64,000 bases of DNA, taken from positions 1 to 64,000 of the forward strand of contig NZ_ANNU01000036.1 of the NCBI RefSeq assembly GCF_000346615.1, read 5' to 3'. A program made the position numbers and the translations under genes. This document shows, one piece after another, positions 7,905 through 16,752 of the stretch; the stretch's first letter is position 1, and each line of letters starts with the position of its first letter. The notes beneath the pieces are model-generated. The model saw only the letters and a program-made list of their open reading frames with translations, was not told the DNA's origin and made no database searches. Source of the DNA: Nafulsella turpanensis ZLM-10 (GTDB lineage: Bacteria; Bacteroidota; Bacteroidia; Cytophagales; Cyclobacteriaceae).

Positions 7905-9539
7905 ATGTTTACTTTTTCATCCGGCAAAATTATCAATCGCCATAGTTCCGCTTTAAATATGAATTCGCGCCTCCTCTCTACCGGTATTGTAAGCCGCTGG
8001 CAGATATACCTTTTGCAACTGATCGTAATAATAGGCTTTAGCCTGCTCCCTGTGTTTTTTAACCTTCCCTATAGGGTAAACATTTTTCTCTCCTGGGAGG
8101 GAGCTTACAGACTATACCTTGGCCAAATCCCTTTTCGCGATTTTGGAATGCCCCTGGGTTATGGCTACTTTGTGGTACCTGCCCTCTTTTTTAAGCTGTT
8201 TGGGCCTTATTTATTTTCCCTGGTATATGCACAGGCTTTCCTTAATATTTTAACGCTCCTGAGCCTCCGCTCCATTTTACATACACTGGGCGTAAAGCCG
8301 GCAAATGTATTACTGGCCATTTTAGTCATGTGCCTCACCTTTACCTTTCCAATTAATTTCTGGCCCTGGTACAACAATTCAGCTTTTATATATGGCATGT
8401 TTGGCCTTAATATGCTGCTCCTGTATCAGTTTTCGGAAAAAGCGAAATGGAAATGGCTTTACCTTATAGCCGCAGGCTTTTTTATGGCTTTTTCCCTTTT
8501 TACCAAACAGGATTTTGGCGGCCTTTCCTTTGCTTTTGGTCTCCTCTTAATGGGGTATTATGCCTGGCTTAGCAAAGATTTTAAAAGCATCGGCATTTAT
8601 TTCCTTGGCTATCTCGCTTTTTTGGCCCTGCTCATCGTTCCGGTACTGCCATACGACTTCCTCTACTGGTTTAATTACGGCCAGCCTCCACACGATTCGC
8701 GCCTTCACCCATTCGATTTGGCCAATTCCATTGTTGGGGGCTCAATGGAAGAGAAATGGTACCTGCTGCTGATTGGGCTGCTGGCTTTTTTTCGCTTTAA
8801 ATCTTTTAAAGAGCTCTTCCTTGATAAACGCGAAGGCACCTTCTTTATCCTGACCGTAGGTTTGGTGGGCATGGCCTTTATTACCAAAGTAACCAGCCGC
8901 TTACCAGCCGATACCTCCACCTATTTTCATGCCTTTGCCTTTGCTTATATTCTCGACAGCTTAAGTCGGAAGCAAAACACCGCCTCTGCAGCTTATATAA
9001 TGCTGGCAGGTTTTCTCACCCTCTTCTGGTGGTCGGGAGTATTCTGGAAATATGCCGGCAAATTTTTAAATGTAAGTCAGGAAAAGGAAAGTTCCGTTTC
9101 GGCACAACAATCGTTCGAATGGGCTTTATCTGATTATAAAGCTTTTGAAAATGTTTACATGCCCAAAGCAACCATTGCCGGTATTGAGCGTATAAAAGAG
9201 CTTGATGTAGTACAGCGGAAAGAGGAGAACCTGAAGGTGCTGAACATGAGCGAATTAACCCCGCTGGCACATGAGTTAGGCTATGAACCACTTGTCAACC
9301 AGCCACTCTGGTACCACCTGAATATTGGAATGTTTGACCAGCAGGTGGATGAGTTTAAACAGAAAATTGAGCAGGAATATTACGACCTGGTGCTTTTCGA
9401 AGATATTCCGAGCCTTACCGAATTTTATCCTTACGAAGTCCGTGAGCAGCTAATGGAAGATTATGAACTCAGGGATCGCTTTTTGGCTCCCCGGGCACTC
9501 GGCGATTCTTATATTGAGGTTTATACAAGGAAAAAATAA
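7905..9539 (+). CDS. GT-C-like polytopic membrane glycosyltransferase candidate
   Basis: A 544-residue protein with a membrane part of about 10-11 helices (residues about 30-390) and a soluble C-terminal domain of about 140 residues. The first extracytoplasmic loop after helix 1 reads SWEGAYRLYLGQIPFRDFG. An acidic residue in this place followed by GQxPxxDF is usual in GT-C enzymes (GT39/GT83-like) that use polyprenyl-phosphate sugars. It is divergent from the arabinofuranose-donor operon, so it is a strong positional candidate for the enzyme that uses that donor. Family assignment is by architecture only. Met19 is an alternative start. The stop codon overlaps the next start by 1 nt. Confidence 0.72.
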   Translation: MFTFSSGKIINRHSSALNMNSRLLSTGIVSRWQIYLLQLIVIIGFSLLPVFFNLPYRVNIFLSWEGAYRLYLGQIPFRDFGMPLGYGYFVVPALFFKLFGPYLFSLVYAQAFLNILTLLSLRSILHTLGVKPANVLLAILVMCLTFTFPINFWPWYNNSAFIYGMFGLNMLLLYQFSEKAKWKWLYLIAAGFFMAFSLFTKQDFGGLSFAFGLLLMGYYAWLSKDFKSIGIYFLGYLAFLALLIVPVLPYDFLYWFNYGQPPHDSRLHPFDLANSIVGGSMEEKWYLLLIGLLAFFRFKSFKELFLDKREGTFFILTVGLVGMAFITKVTSRLPADTSTYFHAFAFAYILDSLSRKQNTASAAYIMLAGFLTLFWWSGVFWKYAGKFLNVSQEKESSVSAQQSFEWALSDYKAFENVYMPKATIAGIERIKELDVVQRKEENLKVLNMSELTPLAHELGYEPLVNQPLWYHLNIGMFDQQVDEFKQKIEQEYYDLVLFEDIPSLTEFYPYEVREQLMEDYELRDRFLAPRALGDSYIEVYTRKK

Positions 9540-10846
9540 TGAAATTTATTCTGACTCTCTGGTTAAGTTTCCTGGTGCTTCCGGCATTGGCAGCTTCCCC
9601 CTGTAATTGCAGCCATACCATTGGTCTCGATACCTATATGGCAGACGGAAAGAGGCTAAAGGTGCAGGCGGGAGATACGGTATGTATCGAAGCCGGACGC
9701 CGCCCTTATTTAAGGCTTGAGAACTTTGAGGGTACCGCTGAAGAACCTATTGTTTTTCAGAATTGCGGCGGCAAAGTAACCTTAGGGGGACCTGCTGTAA
9801 ATGATGGCATCAAAATCCTCAACAGCCGGCACTTTCGTCTTACCGGCACCGGCGACTCTGCCCACACCTACGGTATCCACATTGTGGAGAGCAGACCCGG
9901 AAGCCAGGGAGTGGCAGTCTACCATTTTTCCAGCGACTTTGAAATCGACCATATCGAAATTGAGAAAGCTGGCTTTGCCGGCATTATGGCGAAAACAGAC
10001 CCCAACTGCGAAGGAACTGCCGACCGCGGGGCTTTTACCATGTACAATGTTAGTTTACACGATAATTATATCCACGACGTGGGAGGAGAGGGAATTTACC
10101 TGGGCAACAGCTTTTATTTAGGCACCAAGGTTTATTGTGATACCTTTCACCTTCCGCATGAAGTAAAAGGGGTGCGGGTGTTTAACAACCGGGTTGAAAA
10201 TACCGGCTGGGATGCTATACAGGTAGGATCGGCAGTTGAAGATGTAGAAATATTCTGCAACCAGATCAGGAATTATGGCACCGCCAATAAGCATGCCCAG
10301 AACCAGGCCATACAATTAGGCCTTGGCACCACAGGCCGAACATATAACAACAAAATATTTGGTGGCAGCGGCCCAGGCATTGTGGTGCAGGGAATAGGAG
10401 ATAATTTTGTTTATAATAACCTGATCGTTAACCCTGGACAGGAAGCCTTTAATGTGAATACCCGCCAGACCCTACCTGGAAAAGGCGTTTACATCATTAA
10501 CAATACAGTAGTGGGCGCTCAAAACGGCGTAATTCGCGAGTACGTTAACAAAGCGGCTAATAATGTGTTTTACAATAACCTCATTGTAAACAGTAGTAAT
10601 GACTGGAACCACCTGAAACCATATACCGACTGGACAATAGAACACAATTTGCTTACCGATGTGGGAGATGTAGTTTTTGAAGCAGCTCTGGAAAATAATT
10701 ATGGCCTTAGCCAAAGTAGCAGGGCGATCGATGCAGGTAAAGATGTATCTGCCTACGGCATTAAAACAGATTTACTTTCCAACCCCCGCCCGCAGGGCAG
10801 CAGTTATGATATTGGTGCTTTTGAATATGCACCAACACAACAGTAA
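9539..10846 (+). CDS. Secreted right-handed beta-helix (PbH1-repeat) protein
   Basis: A 435-residue protein with a Sec signal peptide (MKFILTLWLSFLVLPALAAS). Its body consists of repeated short strands with N/G/V ladders typical of parallel beta-helix repeats (HDNYIHDV, VFNNRVEN, IFCNQIRN, VYNNLIVN). The C-terminus has the DIGAFEY ending common in secreted Bacteroidota beta-helix proteins. Such folds are found in pectate lyases, alginate epimerases/lyases and polysaccharide-binding proteins; no catalytic triad can be assigned by eye. Translational coupling with the preceding membrane glycosyltransferase candidate (1-nt overlap) suggests it modifies, trims or binds the polymer made by this region. 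It acts in the periplasm or outside the cell. Confidence 0.85.
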   Translation: MKFILTLWLSFLVLPALAASPCNCSHTIGLDTYMADGKRLKVQAGDTVCIEAGRRPYLRLENFEGTAEEPIVFQNCGGKVTLGGPAVNDGIKILNSRHFRLTGTGDSAHTYGIHIVESRPGSQGVAVYHFSSDFEIDHIEIEKAGFAGIMAKTDPNCEGTADRGAFTMYNVSLHDNYIHDVGGEGIYLGNSFYLGTKVYCDTFHLPHEVKGVRVFNNRVENTGWDAIQVGSAVEDVEIFCNQIRNYGTANKHAQNQAIQLGLGTTGRTYNNKIFGGSGPGIVVQGIGDNFVYNNLIVNPGQEAFNVNTRQTLPGKGVYIINNTVVGAQNGVIREYVNKAANNVFYNNLIVNSSNDWNHLKPYTDWTIEHNLLTDVGDVVFEAALENNYGLSQSSRAIDAGKDVSAYGIKTDLLSNPRPQGSSYDIGAFEYAPTQQ

Positions 10847-11041
10847 AAGAGCTGAATTGCTTAAAACGATAACACAGGGGGAACAGCTGAAAACAAATCC
10901 AACCCTTTTTAGAATGCTTTTAACCTTTTTTATTTTGAAAAGTGTATGGCTGAAGTTTCACCTCCCTTTCAATAGGAAGGACTAGAAGGACCTCCACATT
11001 TTTCATTAAACCACTAAATAACTTCAGTATATTTTTTATTT

Positions 11042-12442
11042 ATGTTATTTAATTCGGCAGAGTTTATTTTTTGCTTTCTTCCTCTTACACTGGCCGTTTA
11101 CTTTATCTTAAATAGAGCGAAACAACTAAAGGCTGCAAAGATTTGGCTTTTTTTAGCTTCTTTGTTTTTTTATAGCTGGTGGAATCCGGTTTACCTTCCT
11201 ATCATTCTTTTGTCAATGGTATTTAATTTCTTTGTTGGGAAGCAGTTAAGTAAGAAAGGAACAGGCAGAAACAGGAAAGGAATATTAATAGCAGGAATTG
11301 TGGCAAATGTACTGCTATTGGTGTTTTTTAAGTATACCGATTTTCTAATCCAAAATTTTAATGCCCTCACCTCCTCCTCCCTTTCGCTCCTGCATATTGT
11401 TTTACCCTTAGGAATCAGCTTTTTTACATTCCAGCAAATTGCTTACCTGGTCGATAGTTACCATGGACATACCGCCGACTACAGATTTTTGAACTATGGG
11501 CTTTTTGTTTCATTCTTCCCACAGTTAATTGCCGGCCCAATTGTTCACCATTCAGAAATGATGCCCCAGTTCTATAGCGAAGAGAATATGCACTTTCGCT
11601 ATGATAACCTTTCGAAAGGTATATTTATGTTTTTTATGGGGCTCTGTAAGAAAGTAATACTGGCCGATTCCTTTGCCCTATTTGCTAACTACGGCTATTC
11701 AAGCCCGGAACAGTTATCGTTCCTCGATAGCTGGATTACCTCCATCTCTTATGCCTGCCAGTTATATTACGACTTTAGTGGGTATACCGATATGGCTATT
11801 GGAGCGGCTCTAATGTTCAACATCCAGATTCCTCAGAACTTTAATTCACCCTACCACGCAAAAGATATTCAGGATTTCTGGCGGCGCTGGCATATTACCT
11901 TAAGCCGTTTCCTGCGCGATTATATTTATATTCCTCTGGGGGGCAGCAGAAGCGGGGAGTATAAAACCCTTCGTAACTTAATGATTACCTTTTTAATTGG
12001 TGGGTTATGGCATGGGGCAGGCTGGACTTTTATTTTCTGGGGATTTCTGCACGGTTTTGCCCTTATTGTGCATCGTCTGTGGACAAAATACTCTCCCTAC
12101 AGGATGGGAAACTTTTTAGGTGTTTTTATCACTTTTAATTTTGTAAACATTGCCTGGGTTTTCTTTAGAGCAGAAGAGTGGTCCGATGCCATAAATATTT
12201 TGCAGGCTATGTTTGGCTTTGGAGAAGGAGAACCATTTTCCATATCTATCATTACTGATGTTTATGTAATTCCTATAGCGCTTATTGGTATTGTCCTTTT
12301 ATTCATGAAGAATACCCACCAGCGGCTTAAGGAATTTGCCTTTGACACCAAGCATCTTGCTCTCACTGTTTCTCTCATCATTCTAGGGCTGTTATTCGTT
12401 AATTCAATAACAGCAAATGATTTTCTGTATTTCGATTTTTAA
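11042..12442 (+). CDS. MBOAT-family O-acyltransferase (AlgI/DltB-like)
   Basis: A 466-residue membrane-bound O-acyltransferase with about ten helices. It starts with MLFNSAEFIFCFLPL, the classic opening of AlgI-like proteins. The invariant catalytic histidine is His324 in LWHGAGW, and the upstream FWRRWHITLSRFLRDY block is present. AlgI-type proteins move an acetyl group across the inner membrane to a periplasmic SGNH partner, which acetylates a polysaccharide. The next gene, 9 nt downstream, encodes such an SGNH-like protein. A gap of about 195 nt without other genes precedes it. Confidence 0.92.
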   Translation: MLFNSAEFIFCFLPLTLAVYFILNRAKQLKAAKIWLFLASLFFYSWWNPVYLPIILLSMVFNFFVGKQLSKKGTGRNRKGILIAGIVANVLLLVFFKYTDFLIQNFNALTSSSLSLLHIVLPLGISFFTFQQIAYLVDSYHGHTADYRFLNYGLFVSFFPQLIAGPIVHHSEMMPQFYSEENMHFRYDNLSKGIFMFFMGLCKKVILADSFALFANYGYSSPEQLSFLDSWITSISYACQLYYDFSGYTDMAIGAALMFNIQIPQNFNSPYHAKDIQDFWRRWHITLSRFLRDYIYIPLGGSRSGEYKTLRNLMITFLIGGLWHGAGWTFIFWGFLHGFALIVHRLWTKYSPYRMGNFLGVFITFNFVNIAWVFFRAEEWSDAINILQAMFGFGEGEPFSISIITDVYVIPIALIGIVLLFMKNTHQRLKEFAFDTKHLALTVSLIILGLLFVNSITANDFLYFDF

Positions 12443-12451
12443 ATCAGGCCA

Positions 12452-13402
12452 ATGACAGCGAAAAAATTCATTATAAGAGTTGGAATTTTCTCCACTTTAC
12501 TGATTGCAGTTATTGTAGGCATTAATTACAGCCTTGATATTTACGGTCTTTTCAGGGATACAAAAGGCCGTCATTTAAATATTTACGCCGACGAACGCAC
12601 CTCAAAATATTTGCTTTCTTTTAACTATATCCCTGAAAATTTCGAGGGCATTATTATTGGTCCATCTCTTTCAGCAAATTTGAACCCCAAGTACATAGAG
12701 GAATTTAAGATATACAATGCCAGTATTATGGGAGCCAATATTTCGGAGTTAAGCTATCTGGTCCGTAATATCGTAGAAAATGGTGATTTAAAGTTTGTAA
12801 TAATATGTCTGGACCCTTATCTCACCAAAGACCATGGGAGAAAAACGGCCATGATTGATCCGAAGGAGTATTACGGGGCTTTAGGCTCCACAAGCCTCTT
12901 AAAAGCCTATATTCTCAAGTATATACGAGAATGGGAATTACTGCCGGAAGAGTATCCAAAGGAATACATCAACGACTATGGCTTTAACAATTTTAACCTG
13001 GTGCTGGATAAAGGTAAAGCCAGGGAAATGATTGAAGAAGAGGCGGCAAAAGGTGAGGAAGAAATTTATATAGACCCTCTTGCCCTGCAGGAACTTAAAG
13101 AAACTCTCCGTTATTTACGGGAGAACGACATCAAAATAATTGCCTACTTTAGTCCCCTTCCTTACCAGGTGCTTTCTGCAAATAAAGACAACTACAGGGA
13201 ATATCAGGAGGTTATGGCAAGCCTTCTCACTCCCCGTGATATTTTACTTGACCTTAATGACGAAGAGTATCAGGAGATAACCTCTGATTATGAATTATTT
13301 ATTGATCATGGGCATTTAAGCGAAAAAGGACAGGTTTTCGTTTTAAATAAGCTGCGAAATGTTTTAAGGGAGGAGTTTTTACCTGAACGCCAGCAGAAAT
13401 AA
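12452..13402 (+). CDS. Membrane-anchored SGNH-like acetyltransferase, partner of MBOAT
   Basis: A 316-residue protein with one N-terminal membrane anchor (about residues 8-25) and an extracytoplasmic domain. The probable nucleophile is Ser72 in GPSLSANLNP, and the catalytic Asp-x-x-His near the C-terminus is Asp285/His288 (DHGHLSEKG). This arrangement matches AlgX/AlgJ/DltD-type SGNH hydrolase-fold acetyltransferases. With the MBOAT gene just upstream it should complete an O-acetylation (or other O-acylation) module for the surface polysaccharide. The overall sequence is not one I can place in a named family. Confidence 0.75.
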   Translation: MTAKKFIIRVGIFSTLLIAVIVGINYSLDIYGLFRDTKGRHLNIYADERTSKYLLSFNYIPENFEGIIIGPSLSANLNPKYIEEFKIYNASIMGANISELSYLVRNIVENGDLKFVIICLDPYLTKDHGRKTAMIDPKEYYGALGSTSLLKAYILKYIREWELLPEEYPKEYINDYGFNNFNLVLDKGKAREMIEEEAAKGEEEIYIDPLALQELKETLRYLRENDIKIIAYFSPLPYQVLSANKDNYREYQEVMASLLTPRDILLDLNDEEYQEITSDYELFIDHGHLSEKGQVFVLNKLRNVLREEFLPERQQK

Positions 13403-13548
13403 AAATACGTAGTTCCTTTTTGCTGATACTTTAAGGCTTTTCCTTACCCGGTAAGGCCTTTCCCTATCGGCTACCCCTTCCATTAAATGCCCTTCAGAAT
13501 ATTCTGAATCCATGGCTTCATTCCCAAAGGAAAAATTCTCCTTCTAGT

Positions 13549-14742
13549 TTAAGAGCTAACAGGTGTTAAATGGCTATGAATCAACCCGTAAATGGCCTCA
13601 ACATTATTATGCCACGAATGGGTTTTAGCATACGCTATCCTGCTTTTCTGTAGGATTTCCTGGTCTTCTGCTAAAGCTATTTCTATATGGCTAATAAAAT
13701 CTTCCTTACTTTCCGACAGATAGACGTAACCCTTAAAGTACTCCATTGCCAGAGTGGCGGTGGCTACCACCGGCTTCCCCAATGCCAGGTACTCATCTAT
13801 TTTTCTGGGGTAGTTTCCAATCGTGTTTTCGTTGACTAGCTGCGGGTTCATACATACATCAAAACTTTTAATCCAGCTGGCTAAGTCCGCAACAGGCTGC
13901 AAACCTGTAAAGGCTACATTAGGCCGGGAATGCAAAGCAGATTTTTGGAACCTCTCATCCTCAGGCCCAACCAGTACAAACTGCCAGTCGGGTCTTTTTT
14001 CTGTAATGTATTCTAAAAGAGGAATATCAAGCCGGTTTGCATTTAAGCTCCCAACATACCCCACCACTGGCATCCCTTTTTTTTGTGACCAGGCAGGCTC
14101 TACTTTCGAGCCCTCCGAAATTAAGCTCTCTACTTCGCAACCCTGGCCTACCATAAACGACCTGGGGTTAAACTTGCGCGCATAATTGGCCAGGTAATCT
14201 GAATTAGCAATTACAAAATCAGCACTCCTGATGGTTTCAGGCTCCAGGTATGAACCATGTTTATTAAAATAGGGCTGCTTAACAAGATAATCCCGTATGT
14301 AATAAAGGTAGAGCTCCGGCTCCAGCATTTCTTTCAGATATTTCCCCACGAACATGAGGCTATCATTCAGCAGAAAATAATTTTTAAACTGCAGCTTTTC
14401 TGCCATTTCTAAGATACCCGTAGAAAGAGCATGTGCATTCTTCCTGTTCAGTTTATTATAGACCGTTCCTTTTTCTAACCAGTTAACCGAGAAATTAAGC
14501 ACTGAAGGAGAGTATACAAAAAGGTTTTCGTTTACCTGGCATAATTCCGGACGTTTTTCTGCCGTTTTTTTCTTTAGTCCATTGAACACATTCAACATCC
14601 TGGTTTTAGTATTTTCAGGAAGGTTCACATACAGAACCCGGTTTTCTTTCGAGATTTCGTATGCCAGATTTTTAAAGTTACTGCCAATTTCAATATCCCA
14701 ATCCTGTAAACCAACAAAAATAAAGTCTCTCTTTTTGATCAT
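13549..14742 (-). CDS. GT4-family glycosyltransferase
   Basis: A 397-residue GT-B fold glycosyltransferase. The C-terminal nucleotide-sugar half shows GYVGSLNANR, FVLVGP and the E-containing segment PRKIDEYLALGKPVVAT of family 4 enzymes. It is probably cytosolic and membrane-associated, adding a sugar to the lipid-linked repeat unit. It is the last gene of the minus-strand polymer operon that begins with the wzc-like gene, about 80 nt after the acyltransferase. The donor sugar cannot be inferred. A 146-nt gap separates it from the convergent SGNH gene; a weak CCTTACC/GGTAAGG repeat near 13442 is not convincing as a terminator. Confidence 0.88.
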   Translation of the reverse strand: MIKKRDFIFVGLQDWDIEIGSNFKNLAYEISKENRVLYVNLPENTKTRMLNVFNGLKKKTAEKRPELCQVNENLFVYSPSVLNFSVNWLEKGTVYNKLNRKNAHALSTGILEMAEKLQFKNYFLLNDSLMFVGKYLKEMLEPELYLYYIRDYLVKQPYFNKHGSYLEPETIRSADFVIANSDYLANYARKFNPRSFMVGQGCEVESLISEGSKVEPAWSQKKGMPVVGYVGSLNANRLDIPLLEYITEKRPDWQFVLVGPEDERFQKSALHSRPNVAFTGLQPVADLASWIKSFDVCMNPQLVNENTIGNYPRKIDEYLALGKPVVATATLAMEYFKGYVYLSESKEDFISHIEIALAEDQEILQKSRIAYAKTHSWHNNVEAIYGLIHSHLTPVSS

Positions 14743-14821
14743 CTGGAATGAATTAACTGCTGAATGTTTAAAAATTTATTACTCTACCAAATAAACAGAG
14801 CTTCCACTAATGCCAGAATCA

Positions 14822-15994
14822 TTAATAAGTTTTTAGCCTGTACAAGGCTTTACGCAGGTTGCCCCTCAACTTCTCTGGCCAGTGTTTATCCATACACGGC
14901 TTTTCCAATGCAAAAAACACCAGGATACTCACTGCAAACACTACCGGGAGAAAAATGGCCATTTGCAATAACAGGTTAGGCAGGTAAGCCTGCCCCAGCG
15001 TAATTTGATGGGTAAGCCTGAACATCAGCTCTGCCAATGGCAAGTGAATCAGGTAAATAGTGTAGCACATCCCCCCAATGGCGGTTATCCACGGGTTAGT
15101 AAAGAAACGGTTGATATACCTGCTCTTAAAAACGCCTACAAAGACAATTAGTAAAAGAAAAGGGAAAATCATCCAGTTGAGAAAATCGTGGCGCCAGAAG
15201 AAAAAAGGAACGGGCAGCATTATCAGGGTCAGCAGATCCCAGCCATATGATTTCGACCATCCATTCTTCCATTCTATCAGGAATATATCGGCCAGCAGAA
15301 AGCCTATCAGGAACAAGTGTAAATTTCCTAAAATGGTCATTTTCATAGAAGATATGTACCAGCCGAAATACTGCTGCGCCAGTAGAATAAGAAGTATGGT
15401 AGCCACCTGCACCACCCTCCTGCCGGTTTTATGCTTTATCCTGAACAACAAAGTCCCCAGCAGAGGGGCAAGCAGGTAAAACTGTATTTCTATTTCGAGC
15501 GACCAGGCAACAGGATTTATGGGGGTGTAACTCTCATAAATGATGTTGTGAAGGTAAAATATACTGGCAAGGTAGTGCGGAAACAGTTCCTGGAATGAAT
15601 CACTTCTCATGTTGATGAGCACCAGGAAGAAGAACGTCATTAGAATGATATAGGGGGGCTCCAGGCGGGTTAACCTGCGCCAGAAGTAGTTCTTTAGCGA
15701 AACAGCTTTGGCATCGCGCAAATGGTGGGCCGCAAACGGAAGGGCCAGCACAAAACCACTTATCACGAAAAAGATATATACCCCAATAAAGCCCCGGCTT
15801 GCGGCATAAGCAGCAAAGTTTTCTTCTACTCCTTCAAAAGATAAGGGCGTATAGGCCAGTAATCGTTCACTTAAATGCTGGATCAATACCGGAAAAATGG
15901 CCAGAAAACGCAGACCGTCAATTTCTGCAATAAAGCGCCCGCCAGAAGTTACCCTCGCCAGCTTTTTTGGCAGAAATATCAAAAAATGAAACAT
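14822..15994 (-). CDS. Acyltransferase-3 family membrane protein (OafA/YrhL-like)
   Basis: A 390-residue integral membrane protein with about ten helices. It carries the acyltransferase-3 motifs: LRFLAIFPVLIQHL with the probable catalytic His, FFVISGFVLALPF, and an R-x-x-RLEPPY segment. These enzymes O-acylate (often O-acetylate) sugars of LPS, Nod factors or exopolysaccharides using cytosolic acyl-CoA. It is a second acylation activity in this region besides the MBOAT/SGNH pair. It starts 15 nt after the half-TolC gene, in the same operon. Confidence 0.9.
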   Translation of the reverse strand: MFHFLIFLPKKLARVTSGGRFIAEIDGLRFLAIFPVLIQHLSERLLAYTPLSFEGVEENFAAYAASRGFIGVYIFFVISGFVLALPFAAHHLRDAKAVSLKNYFWRRLTRLEPPYIILMTFFFLVLINMRSDSFQELFPHYLASIFYLHNIIYESYTPINPVAWSLEIEIQFYLLAPLLGTLLFRIKHKTGRRVVQVATILLILLAQQYFGWYISSMKMTILGNLHLFLIGFLLADIFLIEWKNGWSKSYGWDLLTLIMLPVPFFFWRHDFLNWMIFPFLLLIVFVGVFKSRYINRFFTNPWITAIGGMCYTIYLIHLPLAELMFRLTHQITLGQAYLPNLLLQMAIFLPVVFAVSILVFFALEKPCMDKHWPEKLRGNLRKALYRLKTY

Positions 15995-16009
15995 ACCTCT
16001 TAGCTTTTC

Positions 16010-16732
16010 CTACTCCCCTATTAATTCCAGCGCTTTTTCGAGCGACATTCCTAAAACTTCCTCCAGCTCAAGCTCCGACAGAACCATGCTTCGTTCCGCC
16101 TCTGCCCTTACCCGCTGAACACTGTTTTTTGCCATCAGGGCCTGGTTGTATTCCTCCAGACTTATTTCTCCATTCGTAAAGGCTTCCGTGGCCAGTCTAA
16201 AGGTGGAGTAAACATCCTGGTATGCCTGTGCCTGAATCTTAAGCAACTGAATACTGTACAAATAGGTAAAATACCTTGACAGCACTTCCTTTCGGATAGT
16301 CAGCTGCTGTTCCATTACATTTTTCTGCGCAATCTGCTTTTGTAGCTTGGCAATTTTAACTTTGCTCGGTGTGCTGATAAAAATGCCCGGGCTAATAGAA
16401 AAGCGAAGATTATAGCGAGGAAAGAAAAGGTTTGAACTTGTTATTTCCGGATTTATATTTCCTTCGTTAAGGTTAAAAGAAGCATCTAAATCGTTGAGCC
16501 AGCTCCAGCGGGCCAGGGTTATGTTTTCATCTTCCTGTTCTACCTCAAAGAGAAGAGCATCCTGAACAGGATAATTTTCCAACGCAATTTCCACAAGAGC
16601 TTCTCCAATTGCAAGACTGTCGATCCCTTCAGGAAAACGGGTAGGGCCGGCAAGTGGAGCCGGCTCCTGGGCAAAAGCCCCGACATTACAGAAACAAATC
16701 AGGATTAGCAGAAAAAAATAAGCTTTCTTCAT
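16010..16732 (-). CDS. Half-length TolC-like outer membrane protein
   Basis: A 240-residue protein with a Sec signal peptide (to about residue 21). A single outer-membrane-efflux-type unit follows: the N-terminal ALENYP helix start, a central beta segment (LRFSISPGIFIST), and long helices rich in A, Q, E and K (KVKIAKLQKQIAQKNVMEQQL onward). TolC proteins are usually about 430 or more residues with two such repeats; this has one. It sits between wzy and an acyltransferase in a Wzx/Wzy operon in which no Wza-type export gene is seen. A role in polymer export is an inference from context. It could instead be a truncated relic, but the reading frame, signal and operon spacing (20 nt from wzy) are intact. 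Confidence 0.72.
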   Translation of the reverse strand: MKKAYFFLLILICFCNVGAFAQEPAPLAGPTRFPEGIDSLAIGEALVEIALENYPVQDALLFEVEQEDENITLARWSWLNDLDASFNLNEGNINPEITSSNLFFPRYNLRFSISPGIFISTPSKVKIAKLQKQIAQKNVMEQQLTIRKEVLSRYFTYLYSIQLLKIQAQAYQDVYSTFRLATEAFTNGEISLEEYNQALMAKNSVQRVRAEAERSMVLSELELEEVLGMSLEKALELIGE

Positions 16733-16752
16733 TTTTACTGAGATCTAAAAAA

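Noticed and set aside
13442-13456. CCTTACC / GGTAAGG repeat as a terminator
   Set aside because: Only a 1-nt loop remains and no T-run follows, so it is not convincing.
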